Positions 6,285 through 15,643 are shown, counted from the first letter of the stretch. The stretch: DNA of 45,378 bases from a virus (IMGVR_UViG_3300020214_002601:1-45378); one strand, 5' to 3'. Notes: generated from the sequence alone by a model not told the origin. A program made the numbers and translations.

Positions 6285-9200
6285 TCACTTGCATTTCGAG
6301 TAACCGCATGCCTTGCAGGAGAGACAACCCTCCTGGTAGACAAGCTCGGAATTACCGCACTCCGGGCAACCCTTTTCAGTAGATTTAGTGCCATCTTTTA
6401 TGTATCCTTTTAGGACCCGGGCGATCACCCTGCCGAATGAAAACATATCGCTGTTCTTGTCCTTTTGCAACTGCTCCACAACATAAAGGAGCGGAACGTC
6501 ATGACGTAGAGCCAAGGAGATTGTCCTGGTGAAAGCTCCCTGGGTTGGATTGTCGAACAGGTTGATAATATCCTTGAAGACGAGGTTATCATCATCACCG
6601 ACTGGAACCTGGAGGTTATAGGTTGTCACACCACCGCGTCTACCGTTCTTGATGAGAGACCCTGACTTATACCTCTTGGGAATCTCGATATTCTCAGGGA
6701 TTCCGCAGAATACCTCATAGGGCTTATCATCATGTAAACCCACGAGAACGAGCCAGGATTCAGGATTCTCACCGTTGCGGATCGAGACGCGATGGATGTC
6801 ACACTCGAGCGACTTTGGACGTCTTGGGATGAGACGACCGTCGTCCGCCCTCTTCTCTTTCTTCTGCTCGTCGGTCTGGACAAGCACGCCGGTCCGGCAG
6901 CCTTCACGGTAGACCGTGAAACCCTTGCATCCAGACCTCCAAGCTCGGAGGTAAATGTCGTTAACAGTTTCCTTCGTGGCGGAGCTCGGGAGGTTACAGG
7001 TCTTGGAGATTGAGTGATCGATCCACTTCTGCGCTGCTGCCTGGATATCAACCGACTTGACCCAGTCGATGTCGTTGGCGGTACCACCCCAGTATGGACT
7101 CTCCTGCGGGTCCGTCTTGCCGGTGACGTCCATCCACTTCTTGAACCAGTGGTGATAGACCGTGTACTCCTGCCACTTGTCGCCCATGGGATCCACGAAA
7201 TCGACACGCGATGTGAGGTCTCCCTGAGTTATCTTCTTTCTGCGCTTGTAGGATAGGAGGAATGCAGGCTCAATGCCGGATGTGGTCTGCGTGAGAATAG
7301 AAACAGAACCGACCGGTGCTGTGGTGGTGAGCGCAATGTTGCGTCGACCTGTGGTCTGCCACATGTTGCGCGTCTCCGCGCTAAGCTCGCCGACTGCGTC
7401 CATGACATTGTTTAGATACCTGTGGTCCTTCTCCTTCTCGTAGTCCCAGACAGGGAACGCTCCGCGCTCCTTGGCCATGACGAGTGAGGAATAGTGTGCC
7501 CACCGTGCCAGGTTGCGGTATATTACCTCTGTCATTTGAATTGAATCGTCGGAGCCGTACTTGAGTCCAAGCGCTGCGAGCGCGTCACCAAGTCCTGTGA
7601 TACCGAGACCAGTACGGCGGCCGTTGAGACCGGCGGCTCTGATCTTCGCCCAGAGGTCACGCTCAATCTTCTTCACGTGCTCAGGCTGTGGGTCACGATC
7701 GATCTTTGCAAGCACTCGATCGACACATTCAACCTCAAGATCGACAAGGTCATCCATGAGACGTTGCGCTGCATAGACAACCTTTCCGAATCTCTCAAAG
7801 TCAAAGACGGCATTTCCCGTGAAGGGCTCATTCACGAATGTGGTGAGATTAACAACCATAAGGCGGCAGCTGTCATAGGGACTGAGGGGGATCTCTCCGC
7901 ATTGACGACTCGCAAGAATTAGATCAGCTTTGTTTCTGAATCTCTCAATCTCTTCGCTGCCGACCCTGAAGCAGAAAGTGTGAACATCGTCGACGGTTCC
8001 ATTGTAGACATCTTCATTTCCTGCAAGCTCGACTGAAATTACTCGGTGATTGAAGCTCTCAGCAGCAGTCTTGAGTTTGCTCCACGACGCAAATCCGTTC
8101 TGAGTTCCTGTCCGAGATGAGCATCCTGATTTCTTGCAAGCCATCTCCCATTCTTGAGCAAGAGGAACTCTTCCTAGTGTGCTGCGAAGTGATGTGAATA
8201 TTTCAAGCTGCGCCTGGCGCTTCTTTTCACCATTTGAAACATGCATCGCTCTCAATGTTGAAGATCTGCGATGGTTCTTGCCTGCAAGACGGTTTGCATA
8301 CTTGCTGGAGCAAGAATGACCGCAGAAAGAGACTTCACGCCTATCGTATTCTGACCAGAATGGGCTCTTGCACCACTCACACGTCTTTTCTACGTTGAGG
8401 TCACCATTAGCAACTTGCCAGCGATAACCGCTGGATTCTGCCTGGAGCGCGCGTCGTGCCACGCGAGGATCCAAGCTGCAGATATCTGATTTGATGCCAC
8501 AAGAAATTGCGATTTCATAGCAAGTCTCAGAGAAGCTCTTGCCATCTAGCCTAAAGTCATTCAGGAAGATTGGGAAATTGTTCTCCTTGGCGAACATCGT
8601 CCAGTCTGAGATCGAAACGCGTCGATTAATGCTAATTGTCAGCTTCGCGATAGCATCGATAATCGAATCATTCGATGCTTCATAAGCGCGTGGGTTGTTC
8701 ATGCCACCCACTGACTTTGACATTTTCTCAGAGTATGCAGCAAATCTGACAGGGTCTGCTTTGATCTTGAAGATCGGATTATTCTCACCCTTGATCAGGT
8801 CAGCGTGATAGCGATCATGATCTTCCTTGCGCATCAGCATGAGATTGCTAGGGTGATTGTTGAGTGAGTTGAAGTCGACGTGATGAATGACCTCATTCTT
8901 TCCAATCTTCTTGCTGTTGAAATGCTCCCAAATGATCCGATGAGAAGACTTCCACGTTCGATTTCCACCGTTACGAATCCAGCTGTAGTCCTGGGATGTT
9001 GTCGCATGGAGACCTGGCGTTGCCTCGTTGAACTTGCCATTGACGTGATGAGAGATCCAAAGAGAATCACCTGCGATCAGATCTTTCACCTCGCGCTCAC
9101 TTCCGTCACGCATGATCATCTTGTGATTGCCAGTTGCGCGGAATGAGTGGCCACCCTCGACAGTCACGCGATAGATCTGCGCATTCTTTCCAGTGACACG

Positions 9201-10220
9201 AGGATTTCTCATCGTCTTAATGACGATCTTACCGTGTTCATCACATGCAAAGACAGGAATATCGCTCCCTTCGTCTGCGAGTGTCTTGATAGCGACAAAT
9301 CCACGACCATCTGCGACCATGACCTCTGTGTCACCTGTCACGCAAGGATTTGTGGAGATTGTCTTGTAACCTACATCCCTGTAGTTGTCTACGATGCCCT
9401 CGTTGACCACGGTGTCCCAGAACAGGGCGCCGGGCTCTGCTGATGCCCATGCAGCGTCCACAAACTTGTCCCAGACCTGCTTTGCATCGACCATCTTCAC
9501 GATCTCAGCATCTTCTGGATGTGCCTCAACGGGCCAGCGGAGGCAGAAGCTCTGGTTGTGCTCGACTGCCTGCATAAACTCGTCGGTGAAGCGGATCGAG
9601 ATGTTGGCACCCGTCACCTTCTTCAGGTCACGCTTGATGTCTATGAAGGTCTCGATCTCGGGATGGCGACAGTCGATCGTGAGCATGAGGGCGCCACGAC
9701 GGCCACCCTGCGCAACCTCACGGCAGGAGTTCGAGAAGCGCTCCATGAAGACACCGATCCCGTCGGTGCTGCGGGCAGCGTTCGATGTCGGCTGGCCTTT
9801 CGGGCGGATATTGGAGATATCGAACCCAACACCTCCACGTCGCTTCATGATCTGAACCTGCTCCTGGTCGGTGAACAGGATGCCAGCGTAGCTATCATGA
9901 GGCTGCTCGACCACGAAGCAGTTCGATAACGACTGCAGCTGATGCGAATTTCCGATGCCTGACATCGGTGAGCCCTGTGGGACAACCTGGGAGAAATCCT
10001 TCAGGAGACCGTAGATCTCCTCCTCTCCCATCGGGTTCGGATACTTCGATTCGATTCTGGCGAACTCCTTCGCAAGACGAGCGTGCATCTGGTCGGGGCT
10101 TGTCTCTAACAAATTATTGTCAGAATCTCTAAGAGCATATTTCCAAAAAACATTAGGTGCAAGTTCATCACCCTCGAAATAGTCACTAACTTCCTGCTGA
10201 ATACGTTCTTTCGAGTTCAT
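6285..10220 (-). CDS. nrdJ: Class II (adenosylcobalamin-dependent) ribonucleotide reductase with intein
   Basis: A 1311-residue precursor. Removing the 481-residue intein (residues 293-773) leaves about 830 residues, a normal NrdJ size. Family marks are SNCFVVEQP, RRGGVGFDISNIRP, the split STNP|CGEIPLSPYDSCRL active site, TGLGITGLGDALA, TAPVGSVSILTQTTSGIEP and a C-terminal Cys-rich tail ending CGYSKCK that re-reduces the active site. The Cys that begins the C-extein (CGEIPL) corresponds to the thiyl-radical cysteine, flanked by Asn and Glu of NPCGE. The enzyme reduces ribonucleotides to deoxyribonucleotides. It needs B12 and no oxygen-dependent partner, and no nrdB is present. The start overlaps the stop of the upstream homing endonuclease (ATGA), so the two are coupled. 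Confidence 0.95.
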   Translation of the reverse strand: MNSKERIQQEVSDYFEGDELAPNVFWKYALRDSDNNLLETSPDQMHARLAKEFARIESKYPNPMGEEEIYGLLKDFSQVVPQGSPMSGIGNSHQLQSLSNCFVVEQPHDSYAGILFTDQEQVQIMKRRGGVGFDISNIRPKGQPTSNAARSTDGIGVFMERFSNSCREVAQGGRRGALMLTIDCRHPEIETFIDIKRDLKKVTGANISIRFTDEFMQAVEHNQSFCLRWPVEAHPEDAEIVKMVDAKQVWDKFVDAAWASAEPGALFWDTVVNEGIVDNYRDVGYKTISTNPCVTGDTEVMVADGRGFVAIKTLADEGSDIPVFACDEHGKIVIKTMRNPRVTGKNAQIYRVTVEGGHSFRATGNHKMIMRDGSEREVKDLIAGDSLWISHHVNGKFNEATPGLHATTSQDYSWIRNGGNRTWKSSHRIIWEHFNSKKIGKNEVIHHVDFNSLNNHPSNLMLMRKEDHDRYHADLIKGENNPIFKIKADPVRFAAYSEKMSKSVGGMNNPRAYEASNDSIIDAIAKLTISINRRVSISDWTMFAKENNFPIFLNDFRLDGKSFSETCYEIAISCGIKSDICSLDPRVARRALQAESSGYRWQVANGDLNVEKTCEWCKSPFWSEYDRREVSFCGHSCSSKYANRLAGKNHRRSSTLRAMHVSNGEKKRQAQLEIFTSLRSTLGRVPLAQEWEMACKKSGCSSRTGTQNGFASWSKLKTAAESFNHRVISVELAGNEDVYNGTVDDVHTFCFRVGSEEIERFRNKADLILASRQCGEIPLSPYDSCRLMVVNLTTFVNEPFTGNAVFDFERFGKVVYAAQRLMDDLVDLEVECVDRVLAKIDRDPQPEHVKKIERDLWAKIRAAGLNGRRTGLGITGLGDALAALGLKYGSDDSIQMTEVIYRNLARWAHYSSLVMAKERGAFPVWDYEKEKDHRYLNNVMDAVGELSAETRNMWQTTGRRNIALTTTAPVGSVSILTQTTSGIEPAFLLSYKRRKKITQGDLTSRVDFVDPMGDKWQEYTVYHHWFKKWMDVTGKTDPQESPYWGGTANDIDWVKSVDIQAAAQKWIDHSISKTCNLPSSATKETVNDIYLRAWRSGCKGFTVYREGCRTGVLVQTDEQKKEKRADDGRLIPRRPKSLECDIHRVSIRNGENPESWLVLVGLHDDKPYEVFCGIPENIEIPKRYKSGSLIKNGRRGGVTTYNLQVPVGDDDNLVFKDIINLFDNPTQGAFTRTISLALRHDVPLLYVVEQLQKDKNSDMFSFGRVIARVLKGYIKDGTKSTEKGCPECGNSELVYQEGCLSCKACGYSKCK
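7902..9344 (-). mobile_element. HNH-containing intein inside nrdJ
   Basis: A 481-residue in-frame insertion. It starts at Cys293 (CVTGDTEVMV, splicing block A) and ends at LILASRQ just before the extein Cys of CGEIPL. Block B is GHSFRATGNHKMI (Thr363, His366). The middle holds an HNH-type homing endonuclease (HRIIWEHFN then IHHVDFNSLNNHPSNL, residues 445-460) and a possible zinc segment (CEWC then CGHSC). The C-terminal block is VYNGTVDDVHTF. The last residue is Gln and the one before it Arg, instead of the usual His-Asn. Gln is known to work in some inteins. The DNA is visibly richer in A and T than the flanking nrdJ sequence, consistent with recent acquisition. Confidence 0.92.
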
Positions 10221-11095
10221 AGCGAAAATTCTCCACCTTTTATTTGTTCGTCTGTTATTCTAACAAGTTTCTTAGAATGTTTCTTGAACCAAACCGCCTG
10301 TTCTTCATCAGTTATCTTTTTACGAAGTATGATGCTATCGCGAGGATGTTCTGAGTTCATCAATTCTTCTTTTGTTCTACCGTGACCGTGCCAATACGTT
10401 CCATCAACCTGAATGTAGGTATCGATCGTTTTTACGTAGAAGTCAATAAGCCACTTTTCTATCGTGGCTTGCCTTATTACGTTATCAGTTCCGTACTTTT
10501 CACAAAGAAAGCTGTAAATCTGATCCTCGGGCTTTGAAGTTTTGTAAGTACCGTTACGTTTCATGGATTCATGTCTCTTCGCTGCCGCTGCTGCAAAGTC
10601 AGTTCTTTCAACGACTTCTTTGATATCCATGGCGCACTTAACATCCGCTCCGTATCGTGAAGAAAAAGAAGATCGAGATTTATCACGAACATCTTGAGAC
10701 ATCATCGGCCATGGAACTCCAAGATTTTCGAGATTTGAAACCATCCTCTGCTCTCTGATCTCATTTCCACGTGCGGCGAATGTTTTTTTAAGTGTTTCTG
10801 ACCTCTTTTTTCTAACGCATTCAGCTTGACTCGGGTTGGCAACTCCGTATTTCTCAATACAAGTTCGAGATGCTTTTTCTCTAATTTCTGGACTAGAAAA
10901 TTGATGAGTTACGCCGTGTTTCTCGATGCATCTCTCTCTGTTCCTTTTCCATAAGATGCCATCTTTTTTTTGCGCTTCGTTCATACAGCTCTTACTGCAA
11001 AAATGAAATTCAAGATCGAGATTTCTCTTAATGCCTTCGAACTCGTTGAAACATACATCACATGAAAAAGTGCGGGAGGTTACGTCGATGATCAT
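10217..11095 (-). CDS. Free-standing homing endonuclease, Vsr-like/EDxHD-type
   Basis: A 292-residue protein. The N-terminus has a zinc-finger-like Cys set (C12, C15, C33, C37). Residues about 55-100 hold two DUF723/NUMOD-like repeats (CIEKHGVTHQFSSPE and CIEKYGVANPSQAE), which are DNA-binding modules common in phage homing endonucleases. The C-terminal part has PEDQIYSFL, WLIDFYV and YIQVDGTYWHGHG, the pattern of Vsr-like nucleases. The gene overlaps the nrdJ start by four bases. Base composition is clearly AT-richer than neighbouring genes. It probably cuts near nrdJ or the helicase in alleles that lack it. No good SD precedes its start codon. Confidence 0.85.
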   Translation of the reverse strand: MIIDVTSRTFSCDVCFNEFEGIKRNLDLEFHFCSKSCMNEAQKKDGILWKRNRERCIEKHGVTHQFSSPEIREKASRTCIEKYGVANPSQAECVRKKRSETLKKTFAARGNEIREQRMVSNLENLGVPWPMMSQDVRDKSRSSFSSRYGADVKCAMDIKEVVERTDFAAAAAKRHESMKRNGTYKTSKPEDQIYSFLCEKYGTDNVIRQATIEKWLIDFYVKTIDTYIQVDGTYWHGHGRTKEELMNSEHPRDSIILRKKITDEEQAVWFKKHSKKLVRITDEQIKGGEFSL

Positions 11096-11147
11096 AATCT
11101 TATGTATTGCGCAAGATGATAAACACAGCTAAAGCAAGCATTTCTCC

Positions 11148-12539
11148 TCACTTACTGCCCGTCACTTCCTGCCACTTCTTGCGCAGGAGCTTCTTCGCGT
11201 CCGTACTATCCTGCGTCATCGATTCTTGCAGAGTCAAGCTGTTCTCGTCCAGAATCTTTATTCTAGACTGGGATGTGTCAATGTGAATAGGAAAGAGGAT
11301 CCCGTCACGACCTGCACGATTCTTAGCCACGAAGAGACGACCCGAGCCGTCGGCCTTCTCGCTTGGCTTTCGCGAGAGGGAGATGACAACATCGGCGACC
11401 ATCGCCTTTCCGTAGGCCTCGCTCATGTTCTCAAGCCCAACGACATCCGAGGCTGAGGCCTCACGATTCGCCTGTGATGCGGTCCAGATCGGAATGTTGA
11501 GCTCCATCGCCATGTTACGAAGCTCCTCATAGACAAGCTTCAGCTCATGACGGAGCGAATCGAACGTTTTCGATGAGCGCATGATATCAGCGTAATCGAC
11601 GATCACGACGCTCGGAACGAATCCCTTCAGGCTCAGCTTCTCGATATGGTTGCGCAGGGTCTGCACGGTCGCGGTCCCGGTCGGATACTCCTTGATAATG
11701 AGCCGACCGAGATCCATCGTCTCGTATGTCTTGAGGACATCCTCCTTCATGTCAGGAACGTCATTCGACGGGATCCCGCAGAGGTTCGAATCGTAGCGGA
11801 GACCAACCGCCGTCTCGGTGAGCTCGAAGGTGTAGTGAACGACGTTCTTACCCATCTTGAGAGCATGAGCCCCCATCGCTGTCAGCCAGTGGGACTTACC
11901 GACACCGGTTGGCGCGACGACGACGCCGAGCTCACCGCGACCGAGACCACCGCGGAGGATGTCCTTACCATCGAGGACATCGAGACCGGTGGGGCACGGA
12001 TTGCGGTTGATCTTCACGAACCGCGCCTCGGCATCCTCGAAGAAATCGTGGCCTGTGGTGTTCGCCATGCCGACCGATACCGCCTTCTTCATCAGATCGA
12101 CGACCGATTCAAACTTGTCGGTGGCGACCATCTCGACCGCCTTCTCGAGCGCCTCGCGGAAAGCCTGCCGCTTGCAGAAATCGAGCGACTTCTCCTTCAC
12201 GTAACCGAGGTCACCCGGGTCGGGATTCGCTCGCATGCGATGCAGGAAGTCGATGATCTGATCCTTCAGGATCGCGTCGGGACCCTGCTGCAGATCCTCC
12301 TTGATGATCGAAACCAGGAGCTGCATCGTTGGGAAGCACTTAAACTTCTCGAAGTGTTTGAAGTAGCGATCGGTGAGGAACGCAAGGTACTTTAGATCGA
12401 AGTAGTCGGGCTTCATGACCTCGACCATCTGGGCTGCCCAGACACGGTCGGTCAAAAGCGATTGGAAGATTTTTTCCTGGAACTGCTTCCCGTACTGGCG
12501 AAACAGGGCCTCACCGGCGTTAATCTCGTTGGAAGACAT
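11148..12539 (-). CDS. Replicative DNA helicase, DnaB/gp41-type (SF4)
   Basis: 463 residues. An N-terminal alpha-helical domain (about 1-165) is followed by a RecA-fold ATPase: Walker A APTGVGKS (209-216), Walker B VVIVDYADIM (311-320, Asp315), a SQANRE sensor segment near 362 and a late AKNRAGRDG segment typical of the DnaB C-terminal domain. It unwinds the lagging-strand template as a hexamer. No primase was found in the window. The start is supported by AAGAGAG eight bases upstream. It lies eight bases after the FEN-type nuclease and in the same unit as recA and the SSB, a compact replisome cluster. Confidence 0.92.
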   Translation of the reverse strand: MSSNEINAGEALFRQYGKQFQEKIFQSLLTDRVWAAQMVEVMKPDYFDLKYLAFLTDRYFKHFEKFKCFPTMQLLVSIIKEDLQQGPDAILKDQIIDFLHRMRANPDPGDLGYVKEKSLDFCKRQAFREALEKAVEMVATDKFESVVDLMKKAVSVGMANTTGHDFFEDAEARFVKINRNPCPTGLDVLDGKDILRGGLGRGELGVVVAPTGVGKSHWLTAMGAHALKMGKNVVHYTFELTETAVGLRYDSNLCGIPSNDVPDMKEDVLKTYETMDLGRLIIKEYPTGTATVQTLRNHIEKLSLKGFVPSVVIVDYADIMRSSKTFDSLRHELKLVYEELRNMAMELNIPIWTASQANREASASDVVGLENMSEAYGKAMVADVVISLSRKPSEKADGSGRLFVAKNRAGRDGILFPIHIDTSQSRIKILDENSLTLQESMTQDSTDAKKLLRKKWQEVTGSK

Positions 12540-12547
12540 GAGCTCTC

Positions 12548-13510
12548 TTAAGTATGAAGTAGGTGACTTGTCAGTTCGAAGAAGACGCGATCGCGGTCGA
12601 AATTATTAATACCAGATTTGACCAGCAACCGGAGATAGTCCATTTTATTGGCCTCAGGTCTGAATGATTCGAGTCCCGAGTCGATTTTCCCAACCTGCGC
12701 TCCGGACAGCGACATCACATCGAGATACATGAGCTGCCAGTTCAGACGAGCATGAGCAGCGCCATCGACGATGTTCCTGAAGAGCTGCGGACCCTTTGGA
12801 GAGGCTCGGTCGGTTGCCATGCTGATAATGTCATCCGGATGGAGCTGCGCCTCCCCCGCGACCTCCGGAAAGCGTTTAGCCATGGTCTTCCAGCCGGCAC
12901 CGTCTATGCCCGGGATACCATCGGCACCGTCGCCCACGAAGCAGCGGGTCGCAACGAAGTTACGCGCGGTGCAGCCAAAGCGTGTGATGACGTCAGGCTC
13001 ATTGACGAATGACTTTGAGGTTGGGCTCCAGATCCTGACACGATCATCGAGAAGCTGGTAGTAGTCCTTGTCGGACGACATGATCACGCAGGGATCATCC
13101 TTCAACCGGTAACGCGCCACATACGCGATGACATCGTCCGCTTCGCAGTCGGTAACGTAGCTCTGCTGCACTGGCAGGAGCTTCAGGAGCTGGACAAGGG
13201 TCGCAACCTGCCAATTACGGTTACCCACAGTGTCAGGGATATCACCCTCGTAGTAGCGGTTGAGCTTCTGGGGCTTACGTTTCGTCTTGTACTCAGTAAA
13301 GAGAGCACGTCGTCTGGGAGAACCACCACCCTCCCAGACGACGATGACCCGTCGCGGGCTCAGAAACTCGCATTTCTGGCCCAGCTCGTTGAGGAAACCC
13401 ACGATCCCGCCGACAGCCTGCCCGTTCGCTCCGAGGGTGGGATTTGCGCAGAAATGTCGCAACCAAACATTCATTCCATCCACCAGGAGTGTGGGTCTTC
13501 CTCCGAGCAT
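12548..13510 (-). CDS. FEN-type 5'-3' exonuclease / RNase H (PIN-like)
   Basis: 320 residues with the metal-binding motifs of the 5' nuclease superfamily: LLVDGMN (8-14), a central CEADDVIAYVA, SSDKDYYQLL and GDGADGIPGIDGAGWKTM, the last being the helix-3-turn-helix DNA-binding element. It is like T4 RNase H and the 5' nuclease domain of Pol I, which remove RNA primers and process flaps. The short family A polymerase in this window lacks a 5' nuclease domain, so this protein may supply that activity. Its ATG shares one base with the recA stop (TGATG). A C-terminal region of about 80 residues is less conserved. Confidence 0.9.
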   Translation of the reverse strand: MLGGRPTLLVDGMNVWLRHFCANPTLGANGQAVGGIVGFLNELGQKCEFLSPRRVIVVWEGGGSPRRRALFTEYKTKRKPQKLNRYYEGDIPDTVGNRNWQVATLVQLLKLLPVQQSYVTDCEADDVIAYVARYRLKDDPCVIMSSDKDYYQLLDDRVRIWSPTSKSFVNEPDVITRFGCTARNFVATRCFVGDGADGIPGIDGAGWKTMAKRFPEVAGEAQLHPDDIISMATDRASPKGPQLFRNIVDGAAHARLNWQLMYLDVMSLSGAQVGKIDSGLESFRPEANKMDYLRLLVKSGINNFDRDRVFFELTSHLLHT

Positions 13511-14706
13511 CAGGCCTCCGGGTCGATGTCGCTGACCATCTGGTCCTTCAATGCTCGCATCTCCTCGTAGGACTCGGGATCGATATCGAGATCGCCGGTG
13601 CTCACCGTGGTTCTGATGAGAGCCTTCTCGAGAAGTCCGTCGATCCAGGGCTTGTACTGCGGGTCAGACCAGAGCTCACCGAAATCAGCCTTGTAGAACT
13701 TCTTCTCGATGATATTCTCATTCCGCTCGTTCGTCACCTTGATCGTCTTCCAGGCGCTCGTGCCCTCGACGGAGACCTGATGATCGTTCACCATATTGGG
13801 ACCGTGCTCGCGGAGAACATCGAACACCTCCTCATGCTCCTCGATACCCTTGCCGAAGATGATCCGGAACTCGACCTTACGGAAAGGGGGCGCGACCTTG
13901 TTCTTGATCGTCTTCGCCCAGACGTTGATACCGATCGCCTCGCCCTGCTTGTTTTCGATGTGGGAACCAGCACCTAGCTTCAGTCGGACCGAGGCGTGGA
14001 ACGGGATCGCCATGCCACCTGGGGTCGTCGTCGGATCACCGTGCATGACACCGATCTTCGTGCGGATCTGGTTCAGGATGACGAAGAGGACGTTCTGGTC
14101 ACCGATGACGCCCGTGATCTTGCGCATGCCCTTCGAGATCGCGCGAGCCTGGAGACCGATCGTGTCCTTGTCATAGGCACCCTCGAGCTCAGCCTTGGGG
14201 GACGAGGCGGCGACCGAATCCCAGATGATGGTGATCGGGACGTCCTTCGCCATCGCCTTCGCCTTTAGGATCGTCTTCTCGGCGATATCAAGCACCTCTT
14301 CAGTGCAGTGGGTGTCAACGTAGACAAAGCGCTTCGAGACGTCGACACCCAACGCTGCCAGATTCTCGACCGACGTGCCGTTCTCGGTGTCGATGTAGAC
14401 CACGATGCCGCCCATCGACTGGGTTGCGCGAGCGATCTGCGTCGCGATGTGGCTCTTACCGATCGAGGGTGGACCGAAGATCTCCACGATTCGACCCTCG
14501 GGTAACCCGCCGCTTGCTCGATTCGAGATAACGAGATCGAGCTGCCTGGATCCGCTGGAGATCCAGCGCTTCACATGGGCCGGCGAGGTATCCACCGCCA
14601 GGTTGTACGCGATCCGGGAACCATGGTCCCTGTTGAGCGAGGATATGAGCTCGCTGGTAAAATCATCGGCGGACGTCTTGGCGCCCGCAGCATCCTTCTT
14701 TGCCAT
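13510..14706 (-). CDS. recA: RecA/UvsX-type recombinase
   Basis: 398 residues with a RecA core: Walker A GPPSIGKS (78-85), YIDTENGTSVENLAALGV with the catalytic Glu, a IIWDSVAASSP Walker B segment and the L2-type region NQIRTKIGVMHGDPTTTPGGMAIPFHASVRL. It is nearer to bacterial RecA than T4 UvsX in layout, with an acidic C-terminal tail (DPESYEEMRALKDQMVSDIDPEA). The protein pairs homologous strands and drives recombination-dependent replication and repair. AAGGAG lies five bases upstream of the ATG. A hairpin lies between the SSB gene and this gene and may adjust their relative expression. Confidence 0.95.
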   Translation of the reverse strand: MAKKDAAGAKTSADDFTSELISSLNRDHGSRIAYNLAVDTSPAHVKRWISSGSRQLDLVISNRASGGLPEGRIVEIFGPPSIGKSHIATQIARATQSMGGIVVYIDTENGTSVENLAALGVDVSKRFVYVDTHCTEEVLDIAEKTILKAKAMAKDVPITIIWDSVAASSPKAELEGAYDKDTIGLQARAISKGMRKITGVIGDQNVLFVILNQIRTKIGVMHGDPTTTPGGMAIPFHASVRLKLGAGSHIENKQGEAIGINVWAKTIKNKVAPPFRKVEFRIIFGKGIEEHEEVFDVLREHGPNMVNDHQVSVEGTSAWKTIKVTNERNENIIEKKFYKADFGELWSDPQYKPWIDGLLEKALIRTTVSTGDLDIDPESYEEMRALKDQMVSDIDPEA

Positions 14707-14751
14707 TTTTGCTCCTTCGTTATTCTAAATCATATCCCAGATATATGCAAA

Positions 14752-14783
14752 GGGGCAGGAAAGCCTTTCAACCCTCCTGCCCC
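14752..14783 (-). terminator. GC-rich hairpin between SSB and recA genes (weak terminator or attenuator)
   Basis: Perfect 9-bp arms (GGGGCAGGA and TCCTGCCCC) are separated by a 14-base loop. On the transcript the stem is followed by only TTT and then GCATATA. The stem is strong but the T tract is short, so partial termination or mRNA-end protection after the abundant SSB transcript is more likely than full termination. Confidence 0.5.
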
Positions 14784-14803
14784 CGCCTCATCGCGTCGGT
14801 GAA

Positions 14804-15643
14804 CTAGAACCCGCTGCCCTCGAGATCAGCGAATGCATCATCGAGATCACGGGCGGCAGCCTTGGGACCACCGCTCGGCTTCTTCGACTTCGGAGCGTCG
14901 CTCTCATCATCAAACGCTGCGAGCTTGCTGTCGTTCTCGCTGCGGCTCGGGGCGGGACCACCACGGCTCGTGCCGTCACCCGACTGCGCCCCGCCGTTGA
15001 TCCAGTCGTTGACGATCTTCTTGATCTCCTCGTAGGGCTTCAGGTTCGTCACCTCATCGATAGGAGGAATCGACTCGAGCCACCTCCTGGCGGTCGCCGA
15101 GTCCTTCGAGAGGGGTTCGATCTTCGCGCGGGGCGAGATCTTCGTGTCGGCAAACTGCTTACCCGGCAGCTTCGTGACCGTGACGCGGATATCACGACCC
15201 TCAAGCGGATCGGTGATATCACCGTAGTCCTCATCGAGCATCAGGTTCAGGATATCCTGGTAGACCATCTTGCCGAAGGACCACATGCGGACGCCCTTGT
15301 CCTCCTCACCGCGGACGATCACGGGAGCGAAGGTGCGCATCTTCGGAGCGACCTTCTTCGCGAGCTCACGGCTCGTGTCGCTGCCCTCATCGTAGAGCTT
15401 GCCGCGGAGCTCCTTGATCGGATCGGGCTTATTGAACTGGAAGGGAGCGAGGATGCCCGAGTTGCTGCCGATGTTGTAGTAGTACCAACGATCCTTGAAG
15501 GGCTGACCGTCGTTGTCCTGGAACGCGAGGAGACGGATCGTGTATTCCTTGCCCTCCTCAGGCTTCCACTGCTGGTCACGCTTGTTGTTCTTGCCAGAGA
15601 GTTCGCCGAGCTTGCGGCGGATTGCGTCGAGATCGATTGCCAT
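14804..15643 (-). CDS. Single-stranded DNA-binding protein, T4 gp32-like
   Basis: 279 residues from the ATG at 15643 (MAIDLDAIRRKLGELSG). A longer in-frame start at 15724 would add 27 residues that overlap the untranslated leader, and I reject it. The layout is that of gp32 proteins: a short basic N-terminus, an OB-type core with aromatic residues (RWYYYNIGSNSGI, KMRTFAPVIVRGEEDKGVRMWSFGKMVYQDIL), then a flexible Gly/Ser/Pro linker and an acidic tail ending DDAFADLEGSGF for partner binding. There is no clear zinc Cys/His cluster, unlike T4 gp32. It coats ssDNA and should recruit the polymerase, helicase and RecA encoded beside it. An AAGGA lies about 14 bases upstream of the ATG, a rather long spacing. 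Confidence 0.88.
   Translation of the reverse strand: MAIDLDAIRRKLGELSGKNNKRDQQWKPEEGKEYTIRLLAFQDNDGQPFKDRWYYYNIGSNSGILAPFQFNKPDPIKELRGKLYDEGSDTSRELAKKVAPKMRTFAPVIVRGEEDKGVRMWSFGKMVYQDILNLMLDEDYGDITDPLEGRDIRVTVTKLPGKQFADTKISPRAKIEPLSKDSATARRWLESIPPIDEVTNLKPYEEIKKIVNDWINGGAQSGDGTSRGGPAPSRSENDSKLAAFDDESDAPKSKKPSGGPKAAARDLDDAFADLEGSGF

Noticed and set aside
6239-6394. Upstream ATG extension of ClpP to 6394
   Set aside because: It would overlap the nrdJ end by 110 bases and add an unlike Arg/Ser-rich leader. The GTG at 6238 has a good SD and gives the normal ClpP length.
11646-12395. 249-codon plus-strand open frame opposite the helicase gene
   Set aside because: It is antisense to a clearly conserved helicase with Walker motifs, its translation has no recognisable motif, and GC-rich third positions commonly create such shadows. 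The same applies to 16197-16877, 40157-41005 and other long plus-strand frames.
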